Assembly: GCA_963920765.1 (NCBI GenBank)
Contig: OY987249.1
Coordinates: 12,896,817-12,960,816, forward strand
Reading direction: 5' to 3'
Length of the DNA: 64,000 bases
Source of the DNA: Ulota crispa
Lineage: Eukaryota; Streptophyta; Bryopsida; Orthotrichales; Orthotrichaceae
Shown: one piece after another, positions 12,961-24,353 of the stretch
How the letters are laid out: each line of letters begins with the position of its first letter
Position numbering within the stretch: the stretch's first letter is position 1
Notes under the pieces: generated by a model
Database searches by the model: none
What the model saw: the letters and a program-made list of their open reading frames with translations, nothing else
Told to the model about the DNA's origin: nothing
Made by a program: the position numbers and the translations under genes

Positions 12961-15662
12961 AAGTTATGGTAATGCAGTTAATCCCAAAACCATTTATTAT
13001 GCTATTAACTCTACGCCTGTAGTTTGTTCCATTTTTTATTCAAATGTCAATAGCTATATCATTTCCTAGAGCAAAGTTTCAGGGTGAACTTACGGAATAT
13101 CCGAACTTGGAATCTCTGCGCCCAATGATGCTGATCTTTGCGCCATCATCCCAAATGTAACTGCGACAACAATAGAATCTTGAAATTCACAAAGAGACTA
13201 TGTGGAAATAGTCAAGTTCTGCACATCAGGAATTCCATGTTATTTGTATATTTGTGTCGAGTTTGAAGTTCATCACCAGCATGTGCACTGAACTCACTCT
13301 TTTCCAAAGTAACCCAAACATTACTATATGGATCATTAGATACGTACAAACCAAAACCCAATCCAGAATTCAGAATCCCTGTGAGTCTAGACTATCAAGT
13401 ACAAAGGTGCAGATTTAATTAAAGGGACTGTACAGACTGGTAATCTCCAATGATACATCTGATTTAGCGGAACTGGTTCAGAACAAGTACTACAACTATG
13501 TAATTGTACGGTCAAGACAACACTCACACTGAATGAACTATGCAAATCATAACCTGTGATTTGATTTAAGCGTTACTACTGAACCAAACGCATCTCATAC
13601 TGGTCTCCTTCCATAGATATAGCTCTTGATTTGTGAGCACTCTAGAGGGACGACAACAGTACTGATCACTGATACGTTTATTTCCAATAATATGGGTACA
13701 AAAACCACCTTTTGGTCCCAAATTGACACCTTAAAAAGAAGACTTAATTATTGCTTGATCTAATCAACAACATTAACAAACTCTCTATATGTACAAGTGC
13801 TGCAAGCATGTAAGCAAAAATATGGCATACAAAGAAGCATATGAATACTAAAAACTGAAATTTTAGGTTTGGCAATGCAACTTCAGTTCAATGTGGATGA
13901 GCTTACGTCCTTCAAGAAATTGTGCAGTCGTTGTTGCACTCTTCACCCAATTGTGACTTGTTTTGACAGGTTAAGGGATTCAGGGATTGCAACAACCTCC
14001 ACATCCACGGATCGGAGCACTCGCAACAAAATTGAGTTTGCTTCTTGCCACAACACGCACACGCTTTACACAAGCTTGCTGCGCAACTGCAATGAAAATC
14101 CTGCCGCAAATGCAATTCACTTTCTGTCCTCAATTCATTTGCGCAGCAATTCTAATGCAAAGCAAGGGAGATCACGCAATGGTTTGCGCGCCATGGTAGA
14201 GGAGAACAAGAGTAGCGATAATTCAAATGGGGGGGAGGAGAAGAGGAAATGAGTTGACGGCTGCAACCCAAGTTTCCCACTTGGGAATGCCATCATGGCA
14301 TGGCTAGGGAATGCCATCATCAAAGCCGCCTTCTACAAGGTTCACTTCCATCATACACTCATCCCACTAGGGATTTGGAGATTTGGTACATGATGATTTT
14401 GTGATTATTATCTGCTAAGTTATAAGGCTTGAAAAGCAACCCTTTCAAGGCTGAATTGCTTCTTTATGGTCATCCATAGACCAGAAGTTTTTATGTGGTT
14501 CTTCATCAAAGAAAAATAGTTGTTAAAGTAACCCATGTTTTCTCAAATTTTTTGAGGCATTACTGAATTGTTGATGAATTTTTAAAGGTACCTATTTAGT
14601 ATTCTAGATCTTTTATAAATTGTCCCACTATAATGTATAAAGAGATTAGGTGAATTCCAAACTTTTGTTGGCTCTTGCAATAAAAGACACCTACTCTTAT
14701 AAGAGTAACAAGGCTTCACTCAAAAACCACCTTGTATCCATTCTTGGGTTACCTATGAAACTCATTAAGTGACAAGGGTCGTTTGCCAAGCCTCCTACCA
14801 TATGGTTGCTTGCAACTCATACCCTTGACTAATGAGTCATGTTTGCAATGCTTCCATGCAAGTAGATGTACTTCCTTTGAACATTGTAATTAGTTGAAGT
14901 TCTAATACTACATCAAATTAATATTCTATTCTACCAACTATTTATACCTTCTTGGGCAAATATAATGTATAGGTAAAATTGATTGTTATCAACAAGGGAT
15001 TGCCTAAGGGTCACTAGAATTTGCTACTGCGACACCTTTGTCAATATGAATTTGGATAATTTTATGCTATTTTTCATTTACTCAAGGTGACAATCAATCA
15101 TTTAATCATGGCATAACCATCATTCTCCTTCAAACGGAGTGTGACAAGTACAAGCTCTTAATGAATTACTAATGCTTTAGACTATTTTATCTTATGTTAT
15201 TGCTTTGGCTAATACAAAAGTCCTTTATTTCTAGTTGCAAATCTAAGCGCAATCACCATTATCTTCTGAGTATTCATTATCAATGACAAAGATGAAATGG
15301 GTTGTTTGAACCAAATTTTAATTAATCATACTTGCAATACATAGAAAAATTTATTTGTGCAAGACTATTGGAACCACCCCAAGTACTCAAAATTTAGTTT
15401 GTCATTTTCTTTAAATTGCAAATTCTACTTCATTTCATCTCTACTCTTGGATTTTTCAATCTCCAATGCTTAACAAATATGCAATACTTTTATTTCTTGA
15501 ATACAAATCAATAGTCATGCATGTCTTAGAGTTGAAATACCAATTGAATAATACCTGATATAGATTTGCATTTGTTGAGGTTATACATTTCATGAAGATT
15601 ATAATTTGCACACTGCATACCTCAAATGCTAACAACTGGAATTGAGACAACCATTACATAAT

Positions 15663-15824
15663 CAATAGAAGAAAAATGGCAATAAATAACTAAGTCATTT
15701 AGTTGTTGTGCAATTATTGTGACCATATGTAGTTGTTTCATAGTTGTTATATGGTCACATATGGTCCCAATAACTGCACAACGACTAAATTACTTAGTAG
15801 TTTATTGTCATCTTTCCTCTAGTG
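15663..15824. mobile_element. CACTA-type hairpin MITE with 3-bp target duplication
   Basis: A 162-bp foldback. The left end CAATAGAAGAAAAATGGCAA pairs with the right end, whose reverse complement begins CACTAGAGGAAAGATGACAA, and pairing continues through most of the element. AAT flanks both sides (15,660-15,662 and 15,825-15,827), matching the 3-bp target duplication of the CACTA superfamily. Confidence 0.8.
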
Positions 15825-16120
15825 AATATGTTGCATGCTAATAAGTATATTATTGTATATTGAAACTTCACATGAAGCGTCACTTACTTAATCTCAAATG
15901 ACACTAACATTAAGAAAGGCACATATACAAAAAGGCACATCCAACCAATTTCAATGAAGGATAAATGGGAGCTCCATTGGAATGGAAGTTAGGGCAAAAT
16001 TGGATGGAGTGATCTAAAATTGCCCCACCACCTTACCATATGGAAATGCAGGTAAGGCATCTTTTTTGGAAGTTATAGGCCATGCATGCCTGAATAGGAC
16101 TTGGGGGCTTTTACACAATC

Positions 16121-16444
16121 TCAATGGTGGCCCCCATACCCTAACCCTTTCTACTTTAATAGAAATAAGGGTTTATTGTAAAGATATAGCAAGGATGTTT
16201 GGAATGGGATGAAAATTGGACCAAGTGCTGGGGATAGCACACCAAGCATTGTGAAATTCTTGTGGAATTAATTGACATAATGTCAATGGTGGCCTCCATA
16301 TCCTAACCATCTTCAATTTCCATGAAGAATGGGGTTATTTTTCAAAGAAGACAATGGAAGGTTGGAATGGGATGAGAACTTGACCATGTGCTGAGGGTTC
16401 CATAAGTTGCTGATCAATGTCATGCATTACCATGAATTGTCAGA
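16121..16444. repeat. Two-copy direct repeat, 162-bp period
   Basis: TCAATGGTGGCC(C/T)CCATA begins at 16,121 and again at 16,283. Both copies continue with a CCTAACC segment, AAT(A/G)(A/G)GGGTT and GGAATGGGATGA. The copies are moderately diverged. Confidence 0.75.
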
Positions 16445-17458
16445 AATTTGACATCACCCCAAGACAATGTGGATTTACTGAATTTGTCAAGCTAGTTTAG
16501 AGTAACGAGAATGTGTCCTCATCTAGGTTTAGTGGTGGCAAAGTACCAGACAGAGGATAATGTGTTTTTATATTTGTTTTCTATGCTCTGGTCCGTGCTT
16601 GCCTTAATAAAATAATCACCTACGCTGTCGTACTCGTTGTACCAAGGAGATGGCCATGACTTGAGATCATCATTTGCGCGCGTGGTCATAGCTAGCATCA
16701 ATTTAGAATTTCAAATACTACTGGCAAGACCACTTTCAAAAATCAAGGATTTCTTTAATCAAATTCTGGTGGGATTCGAGATGGCACCAAGGTAGAATCT
16801 TGTTGCCTATGGTTCTGCAGCCACTAATGCTATTGCTCTTGCATTATAATTCAAGTTTCTAAAATTGTGCACTCACTGTATATTTCCTCTTTAGGTACTT
16901 AGATTTCAAATTTTGGAGTTGTGTTGCTTTTCCACAGTGTGAAGCTCAAATCCTTTCTTGTACACTGCGACTGTGTAGTTTGGATTTTGCGTCATCCGAT
17001 TAAAGAATAGGAGATAGTGAATATCTTGGTGCGCGGATTATTGCTGATGAGCGGCGTGGAGCGCAGCATGAAGCTTGCTACTAGTTGCTAACATGATCCT
17101 CCAGGAGATCAATTTTGTGAATTCGATTCAGTTTGTTCTTCTATTGTGTGATTTTCAACCGCTGCAACTGATCCCTAGAATCATTTGTAGATATTTGGTG
17201 ATAAATTTCTCAACTGAATATGAATCTGCAAAGATGATTGTGGGATAAATTGAACTACATTGAACTGCTAGAATGAAGTTTGTTCATTGAGTTTCTAGAC
17301 TACGTATGGGTGACGAACTTCATCCATAGTATTGTATGGATTACTTGGTTCAGTGTGTCCAGTATAAAAGTATTTCACCATTGAGGCAATTGGCAGAGGC
17401 CGTACAGTCACTGATTGGAATTCGTCAAAGGGTTGAGTAGGCCAGTTTTAGGATATTT

Positions 17459-18045
17459 CTCCATTGGGGGATCCTTGGATGCGGAGATTTGATAATCACA
17501 GAACTTGTCATTGTTCGGAGGTCCGTACTGCAATATGATCAGAGTGGGATCAAGTTTAGGCTTCATCCAAAGATCCCCCGATTTAAGATGCCTTTGAGCA
17601 AGCAAAATACTGGTGTCATCTAGGAATCCCCCGATGAGTGCTTGTTATTTCTAGGTTCTAATTGTAAGTGGGTTATTCCTCATAATATTCTGGAAGGTAC
17701 CTATCTGGGGATCCTTGTATAGAGTCAATGAATAGGTAGATTTGTTTAGTTAACTATGGGATTCTAAGTTGATATTGTAGGGCCGCTCTTGAAGTTGTGA
17801 TGCTGTCATTCTATTGAGAGATCCCTCGATTGATCAATATTGCAATCTCATCTAGATCATCCAAGGATCCCTCTATAGAAGTTGTCGTTGTTGCTATGAA
17901 TGAAATTATAAGCTCTTTATATAACTCGACAATCGTTGGTTCGTTTTGTTCATGGAAAGGACTCTATTGAGGGATCCCTTGATTGAGTACTTTATTGATC
18001 ATATGTTTGATTTTAGTTCATTGAGGAATCCCCAGATTGGAGGAT
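17459..18045. repeat. Right cluster of GGGGATCCCC motifs
   Basis: Copies near 17,466, 17,573, 17,613, 17,706, 17,818, 17,863, 17,965 and 18,023 take forms such as TTGGGGGATCCTTGGATG, TTGAGGGATCCCTTGATT and TTGAGGAATCCCCAGATT. They lie just upstream of the plus-strand pseudogene and mirror the left cluster upstream of the minus-strand pseudogene. Confidence 0.8.
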
Positions 18046-18310
18046 TGATAATTTCACGCGAGTACTCAATGTTTAAGCCCAACCCAAATTGTGAATGCTA
18101 AAGTCGGAGAAGTTTTTATTTTGGTGAATAGCTCTAATGATTTCTTGAGAATTTTTTTTTTTGCAACGTCCACTTTATCAATTACATGCATCATACAGTA
18201 TATTTTAGCTAATTTCATTTATGAGTAGCTGAACTGCTCATTTCTCATTGCTTGCAATTGGAGATGGGTTTTCAACATGCTCTCATTGATATTTGTTCAT
18301 TGGATTTGCA

Positions 18311-21300
18311 GGTCTACATTTCAAATCAAGCCCCAATCATAATCCACTAGTCAGATCAAGAATTTGGCAATTCTGATGGATTCCTCTGGTCACAAATCAC
18401 TTCAAAATGTCTTAGTAATTGCTGTGTTCTTTTCATCTTCTCACGCAAAGTTGCAAAGCTCCACTGGGACTTCTCAATCAATTTGTGATGGAGATTTTGT
18501 GAAACTTTCCCTTGAGGGTGTTAGCAAAGTTGGCAAAGGTCTTGTTGTTGAAGCCCGTCCACATGGACAATAGCTTGAGGTTGTCATTCCATTGGAGCCC
18601 TGGGTGTTTATTCTAGTGCGGTTCCTATCTATTTACTCAACCGCTTGTTCTCTTTTAGTAGACCCCTCTCAGAGGGAGTTGACGACTTTGGAGGATGTCA
18701 TCGACCGAACCATTTTGTGGAGATATTCCGGTGCAATGAAGTCATCCGAGAATCCCTTGATGGGATCCTCTCCCTTTATTCAGCAAGATAAATGGGTCAA
18801 ACTTGAGGTTCACTTAAAAGATCTCAATGGTTAGCTACTCTCCTTGAGTTGCATCAATTGCTTCTATCTGGGTGATCATTTTCAAGGGGGACTTTAGGTA
18901 AGGAGGACGTTGGAGTTATAATATTTGATGTCTTTTGTGGCAACAAGGATGTCGTTATGACTCATGCGAGGTGGCCACTGTTATTGTTGTGGTTCCCTGA
19001 CGGCCGATCTTTGAAGGACTCTAGAGTATTTTGTAGCGATACCAGTTTTTCAGGATCTCCTTGCATATCTTGGTGGAGTCATGAAAGCGCCCTACTGTTT
19101 TATTGTGCGGAAGTCCAGTCTCCCAAAAAAGGATTCTCAATATATCCGCAAGACAAACATGGAAACAATTTGGAAAGTGAGTTCACGATTATGTTGTCAG
19201 AGTTGTTGCTGTAAGCTTTTCTTTCACGAGTTGACTTTGAACGTTAGGCAAATCTTCTACTTAAGGTCATTTGAGGATCGGCAAGAATATAGAATTACAG
19301 CTAGTGGTTAGATTCACAATATTGAAGGGATTAAGAATCACAAGTTTATCACACTTGGCAAGTCTGAGGTCTGCACGATGGCGTGGTATTTAATTCACAG
19401 GATTCCGAAGTCAACATATCACAGTTACATAGAGCAGTACAAGGCAGACGTCATAACTAGCACTCACAACAACAAAGGAATAAAGCGTCCTAGGGTTGCA
19501 ACTATCTAGGTGTTGGGGACCATGAAGGCAATTATTGACAATAACGCGGATCAAATGCCTTATAAGATGCGTAGCGTTGGAAATGGTAGAATGGATACTC
19601 TTAAGTATTTTCCGACAAGAAACAACTGGAACCGAGTTCATGTTGATGCAAACAAGGTGAGTTCATATATTCCCTCCAACAATATTTTTATTTATTGAAG
19701 AAACCTACGATGACTTCTCTTGCTCTGTCTTGTTTAGCCATTCACACAATATTTTCATTCATTGGGGATTCCTGGATGAATTATTCTCATCATTACAATC
19801 TATCCATTCACACAATATTTTCATTCATCGAGAGATCCCTATATGGGGATTTTTGCTCTGTACTGGTATAATTCATTGCATGTGCCATGCTTTATTCTCA
19901 ATAGTCTGGCCATTTTCCTAACTTGCTTTTATGTAAGTTAATGCTGATTCGTGATCAATTGAAATTTGCAGTTGAATGCCGATTATGGACTCCCTTCAGT
20001 GAGTTAGTTAACCGTTAGTAGAATCAAAAAAGAACTTTTCAACAACATCTCCATCAAGCCTATTGGAAGCTTGTTTGCCGAGTACTACCTGCGACCAACT
20101 TCAACAATTCCTTTTGAAGTCTCCAAAGGGGAGTCCTTAGTATGTGAAGTTTTTGAAACATCGCATCAAACATCTGAATCATCAGATGTCCTGCTGTTAG
20201 CTATATTTGTTGTGGCGTGACAAATCCAAACGAAACCCGAGGGAAGTTCTGTGTGTCATCCACAATAAGATGGATACTGCAAAAATTGCTATTCCGAGAA
20301 TGCGTGTGATAACAAAGGGTACGCAAGGTCTTGGCAAACTTCCCATCAGCATAACAAAAATAGTGGCACATGGTCACTGTGATGGTGCATACGCTCATTA
20401 CACTCCTTGTTGGCCAAGAGACTCAAACTTCATAGTCTCATCCATAGCTCGATTACTTCGCCGACTGGAAATTCCTCCTTTATGTGAGACTGGAGAATTG
20501 TTTCCATATCTACCAACAACTCCACTGTTTGAGGCTCTTCTCAGGGGAAATTCTAGGTGCACAGACAATTTGAATTTAATTCCTCCAATTCCTCACATTG
20601 GATGCGTCCCACTACTTAAAAGTTTATTTCTGCAGCTTGACAATTTGGCAAAGGATAACAAAAACTGGTACTTAATGACATTTTGTCACTTCTTATTGCT
20701 TGAGGTGTCTTTAAGGAAATCCAAGTTGAATTTCTTCTTGTTGGACACACTCACAAGGACATTGATGCATACTTTAGTCATTTCTCAAAGGCCTTGAAGA
20801 GCACAAATACGTTCATACTTGCTAACTTGATGAGAACTTTCATGTTGTCTCAGCAATTGCCATTCATGCCAAAGATTATTCAGGAGGTCTGTGACTTCAA
20901 GTCCTACTTGAAAGATTTCATCTGTAGCTGCTCTTCTTGATTAATAGGGTTAAACAAAATGCACTTGCTCCGGTTCTATGTGGACAATGATGGGATACCC
21001 GTCATGAGATACAAGAAGTCCATTGTTGATACTCAGTGGCTGCCCTTCGATAGAGCTGCTGTTTGTTTGTGGAAGTGAGATAGTAACATCCGCCCTTTTC
21101 TTCCTCAAGGGAACCCTAAGCTTGTTCTATTGAAGCCTTTGTGGGGCAGCAAAGTTTGAATCTTGACAAGCAATCAAGAAAAGGCATTGGAGATGTCTCG
21201 CAAAGCTACCTTGAACAAATGTTTCATGTTAGTTGGTCAACAGAAGTACATTCAATATTGGAAGGTTGGTATGGCATAATGCAACGGATTTAGGGAGGCA

Positions 21301-21900
21301 TTTGGTCATTTTATTGACTATTGGAATGACATTCTTTTTGAGCTTCAGGAGCCACTAGAAGACGGTCCTACTAAATTGGTGGAAGGTTTTTGGCTTGAGC
21401 ACAATTGGAGGGTAGTTGCCGACAACGCTCCCCTCAGGTACGTCGACTCATCTTGCAGACGTCATTCCTGAATAAGAGGTGCTCAAGCCTTACTCTGGTC
21501 CTATGAACCAAACTCCATAGCAAAGCTACAATTAGCAAGTCAATGTACGCCCTAGCTCGTGGGTTCTTCTAAGGCTTGAAGACCTTGCAGTTTGTGCGGT
21601 TTGGCAAGGAAGAGCGATGTCTACAGTTTGCACAGTGGTCAAAGATGAAAACACTACGAAATGTTCTTTCTTCAGTACTGGCAACTAGATAATGCCGAGA
21701 CTGATTTTCAACTAAAGTACCGTAACTGCTGGACTAGGAGATGGGTCCTTGAAAATAGTGCTTCCACTTGGGTGGCCGCTATTTGTGTAGTATATTCCAC
21801 TTGGTCTAAGGTTGCGTGTCAAAAGACAAGAACAATTTTTGCAAATTGTCGCGTGGCTGCTACAGTAAATTTGGATAGGTTCAACGTGGAGAACCCTTGA
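18311..21900 (+). pseudogene. Decayed DUF7869-family gene, transposon-associated
   Basis: Translation from ~18,380 gives pieces of one long protein with an intron at 19,657-19,971 (AACAAG|GTGAGT to TTTGCAG|TTGAAT). The segment at ~20,210-21,000 has the DUF7869 pattern: VLCVIHNKMDTAKIAIPR, IVAHGHCDGAYAHY, then FLLVGHTHKDIDAYF and DFKSYLKDFI. The frame shifts by one base near 20,710, just before the VGHTHKDID block. In-frame stops fall near 18,574, 18,832, 19,307, 19,507, 20,007, 20,198, 20,938, 21,077, 21,158 and 21,276. DUF7869 proteins are known to me as repetitive, transposon-like plant proteins of unknown biochemical activity. This copy cannot encode an intact product. Confidence 0.65.
19657..19971 (+). 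other. Intron of the DUF7869-like pseudogene carrying motif copies
   Basis: The coding pattern ends at ...VHVDANK with donor GTGAGT and resumes after TTTGCAG. The intron contains TTGGGGATTCCTGGATGAA near 19,760 and TCGAGAGATCCCTATATGG near 19,827, plus a repeated CATTCACACAATATTTTCAT phrase. Confidence 0.6.
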
Positions 21901-21924
21901 TTTTGTAAGTAATTCTCTTGTTGA

Positions 21925-23300
21925 GTTCTCATTGGAGATCCCTGGATACTTCTTAATTCAGAAGCTTCAGACTTTCACTTCCATCAAAGGATCTCCGGAT
22001 CATCACCGAGTTGCTGCTGTCAGAGTTTTTTAGATATTTGGGGATCCCTAGATGAGTCCTAAGTATGTCCGTTTAGGATTTACCTTTTATCTAGGGATCC
22101 CCCAATGCCGTTTGGTTCCTAGCCTATGAAATGCTGTTTAGCTTTTGTGATGTATCATTACTTGGTTATGAACAACACAATTTTCCTTAGTTGCTTATTA
22201 CTTCATTTGTAGGTCGTGTACTTGGATTGATCCTTGCCTAAATTATGTGCCTACATGATGTAGCTTGGGTGTTTTAATATATGGCTTTTACGGTGTGACT
22301 TTGTTTTTTCATTGTTTTTTAGATGTTATTTGTTAACTAGTTTTGTACTTGCAGTGCTTCTGCTATAGTAGCCCATCATTCACTGTGGATGGTCTCGCGA
22401 GGTAGTTCATATCTTAGCCTTGCCTGGAACTGTTTTTTTGGACATGTTCATTAGATTGACGATCTTTTAGGGGTTTAAGTTTCTATTATTGAAGCCACCG
22501 TTGCTGCGAGCTTAATTATTTTCAAGTTACTTTCTGTATAACACGTTTGAGGTTCTCGACGTCTACTTATCTAAGTGTGCAATATCATCGGGGTATCCCT
22601 TATTCTATCCACTTTGCAATAGTCATACTTTCACTTCCATCGGGTTTCCCCCTATACTTCTCTATTTCTAGCTGTCCTCAGTTCACTTTTGTCAAGGGAC
22701 CCCAAGATCATCATCGAGTTGCAGTTGTCTTCGTTTCATTGATATCCGGGGATCCCCAAATTATTCCCAGTTTTATCCATTGCTATAGTTGCCCACCATT
22801 CAATGTGCATGGTCTGGCAAGGTAGTTCATTACTTAGCATCTCCTCAAACTGTTTCTGTGGACATATTCATTATATTGACAATATTTGGGAGTTTAATTT
22901 CTATTACTGAAGCAACTATTGCTGTGTACTTTATTCTTTTCAAGTTCATTTTTGTATCACACACATATAAGGTTCTTGGCAATTATTTATCTGAGTGTGC
23001 ATTATCATTGGGAGATCCTCCTATATTGTCCACTTTGCAAGCGTCAAACTTTCACTTCCATCGGGAGATCCCCCTATACTTCTCTATTTCTAGCTGTCCT
23101 CAGCTCATTTTTGTTGGGGGATTCTCCTATTTTTCTCAGTTTCTAGCCTTCCTTAATTTGTTTTCGTTGTATTGATCCTCGGATCATCACCAAGTTGCAG
23201 CTGTCTGAGTATTAGTTATATCTGGTGATTCCTAGATTATTTGCAATTCTGTCCATTCAGGGTTTACCTTGTATTTGGGGATCCCCTGATGTTGTTTTGG
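21925..23300. repeat. ~420-bp degenerate tandem repeat downstream of the DUF7869 pseudogene
   Basis: TGCTATAGT(A/T)GCCCA(T/C)CATTCA begins at 22,361 and 22,781. The copies stay in register through a GTGCA-TATCAT segment, ACTTTCACTTCCATCGGG and CCTATACTTCTCTATTTCTA. A third partial copy begins near 21,960 (ACTTTCACTTCCATC) and a fourth tail continues to ~23,300. GGGGATCCCC-type motifs sit at corresponding places in the units, so the motif is nested in a larger repeat. Confidence 0.75.
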
Positions 23301-23499
23301 TTCCTGTCTTATGGGATGCCAGTGCAGATATTACCATCTGCTCAATATATTTGTAGTGCACTACCTCAAATGGTTTTTCTGTGCTTGAAATTTTCACTAT
23401 ACATTGGGAGATCTCCCCATAGAGTTCCGTGAATTCCTGCACTGCCAACGTTCAATTGTAATACAATCCTCCTTGAGCTAATCATCCGAAGATCTTTAG

Positions 23500-24015
23500 A
23501 TATGTAGTATCGGGGAATTTGTTGTCTTGACAAATTTTGGATGTGTCAAAGTCTAGAAGTAGTTAAATATGGCATCCGTATGTAAAAAAGTCAAATTACA
23601 AAATTTGTACTTTGTCCTATAGATCCTTTTTAGAATGAATAAAGCTAATATCAAACCATGGATCAAAATCTAGATGTGTTGTATTTTGGATTACAATTTC
23701 AACCGAGTTTTGAACCAAAGTATCTAAGCTAATATAAACTTAAGTTGTTGAGTAACAATTTCATGTTCATTTTGATATAGTTCATTCCAACTACAAAATA
23801 ATTTCTGTGAGTTATTTATGTGTTCACATATATGCATAAATATGAACATACATGTACATGCATGCACAAATACTGTAGTAAAATACGTAGGTCACATAAA
23901 TTGGATATTTGTAGTGGCAGCTTGCGTTTATATGAAGAATCTATACTTATTCATTTGTTTGAATATTCATTGATACTACAATAATTTTATCAATAACCAT
24001 AATAACAAACCAATG
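23500..24015. other. AT-rich gene-less stretch
   Basis: No gene, repeat structure or motif copies were recognised here. The right edge of the motif-bearing block is near 23,490. Confidence 0.45.
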
Positions 24016-24250
24016 ATTGGGGAGAACTGGCGGTTAGTGTATTGTTAGCCGGTTGAAATTGCAAATAAAACTAGTTGAAATTGAAATTACCAGATAAAAA
24101 ACTAGCCAGTTTTCTCCAAAAATCTAATTATAGAATATTATAATACATTTTTAGAAGTTTTCCTAGAAACAACTAATCCATGTGAGTGAAAATCTGGTTG
24201 AAACTGGGAAATGCCGGATTTTATTCAGTGAAGTTGAAATTTCTCCCCAA
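24016..24250 (+). mobile_element. 235-bp MITE with TTGGGGAGAA termini
   Basis: The 10-bp terminal inverted repeats TTGGGGAGAA (24,016-24,025) and TTCTCCCCAA (24,241-24,250) bound an AT-rich body with repeated GGTTGAAA(T/C)T phrases. A diverged partial relative (GGGGAGAACCAGC...) lies in reverse orientation inside a NOP2 intron at ~42,130-42,325. Confidence 0.7.
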
Positions 24251-24353
24251 CCCTTGTAATAAACAATCTTCAAAAGACCTATTAATCATAATGAAGCTAA
24301 AAAAACTATCTAAATATGTCCAAGTTGTAAATTATGTGAAATTGTAGTGTATA

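Larger units (their letters stand above)
8358..13160 (-). pseudogene. Decayed multi-exon gene with a ParB/sulfiredoxin-like GGQH motif
   Basis: Reading leftwards, likely exons include 13,160-13,094 (YIWDDGAKISIIGRRD), ~12,284-10,916, 10,561-~9,130, ~9,075-8,865 and a last charged, Ser/Glu-rich exon ending at 8,358. Several junctions have good GT/AG sites, for example the intron at 10,562-10,915. The middle has YYIIGGQHKVEAH near 11,195, like the G-Q-H motif of ParB/sulfiredoxin-type domains, followed by ASTFNIIPLWAQ and SLNQNIVGTHKEQ. The frame is broken by about eight in-frame TAG or TGA codons (near 8,445; 9,305; 9,554; 9,614; 10,196; 10,279; 11,381; 11,681) and an apparent frameshift near 12,130. 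The coding pattern is clear and function is not established. It is probably a transposon-borne gene. Confidence 0.55.
13165..17440. other. Central region without genes between the two divergent pseudogenes
   Basis: The GGGGATCCCC motif is absent. A more mixed-composition patch at 13,869-14,330 has an open plus frame of 127 codons with no recognised similarity. By position it could be the promoter and leader of one or both divergent genes. The rest is AT-rich, apart from the MITE at 15,663-15,824 and the duplication at 16,121-16,444. Confidence 0.4.
8320..23500. mobile_element. Putative large decayed mobile element rich in GGGGATCCCC motifs
   Basis: This ~15-kb block holds two divergently transcribed broken genes (minus 8,358-13,160; plus ~18,311-21,900) and dozens of copies of a short motif whose fullest form is GGGGATCCCCNGATG. 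Perfect GGATCC cores occur at about 28 places here but only sporadically in the other ~49 kb. Copies lie outside the exons and inside introns (10,562-10,915 and 19,657-19,971), and are absent from the centre at 13.2-17.4 kb. The limits given are simply the first and last motif copies. No terminal inverted repeats or target duplications were identified, so calling it a single element is inference. Confidence 0.45.
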
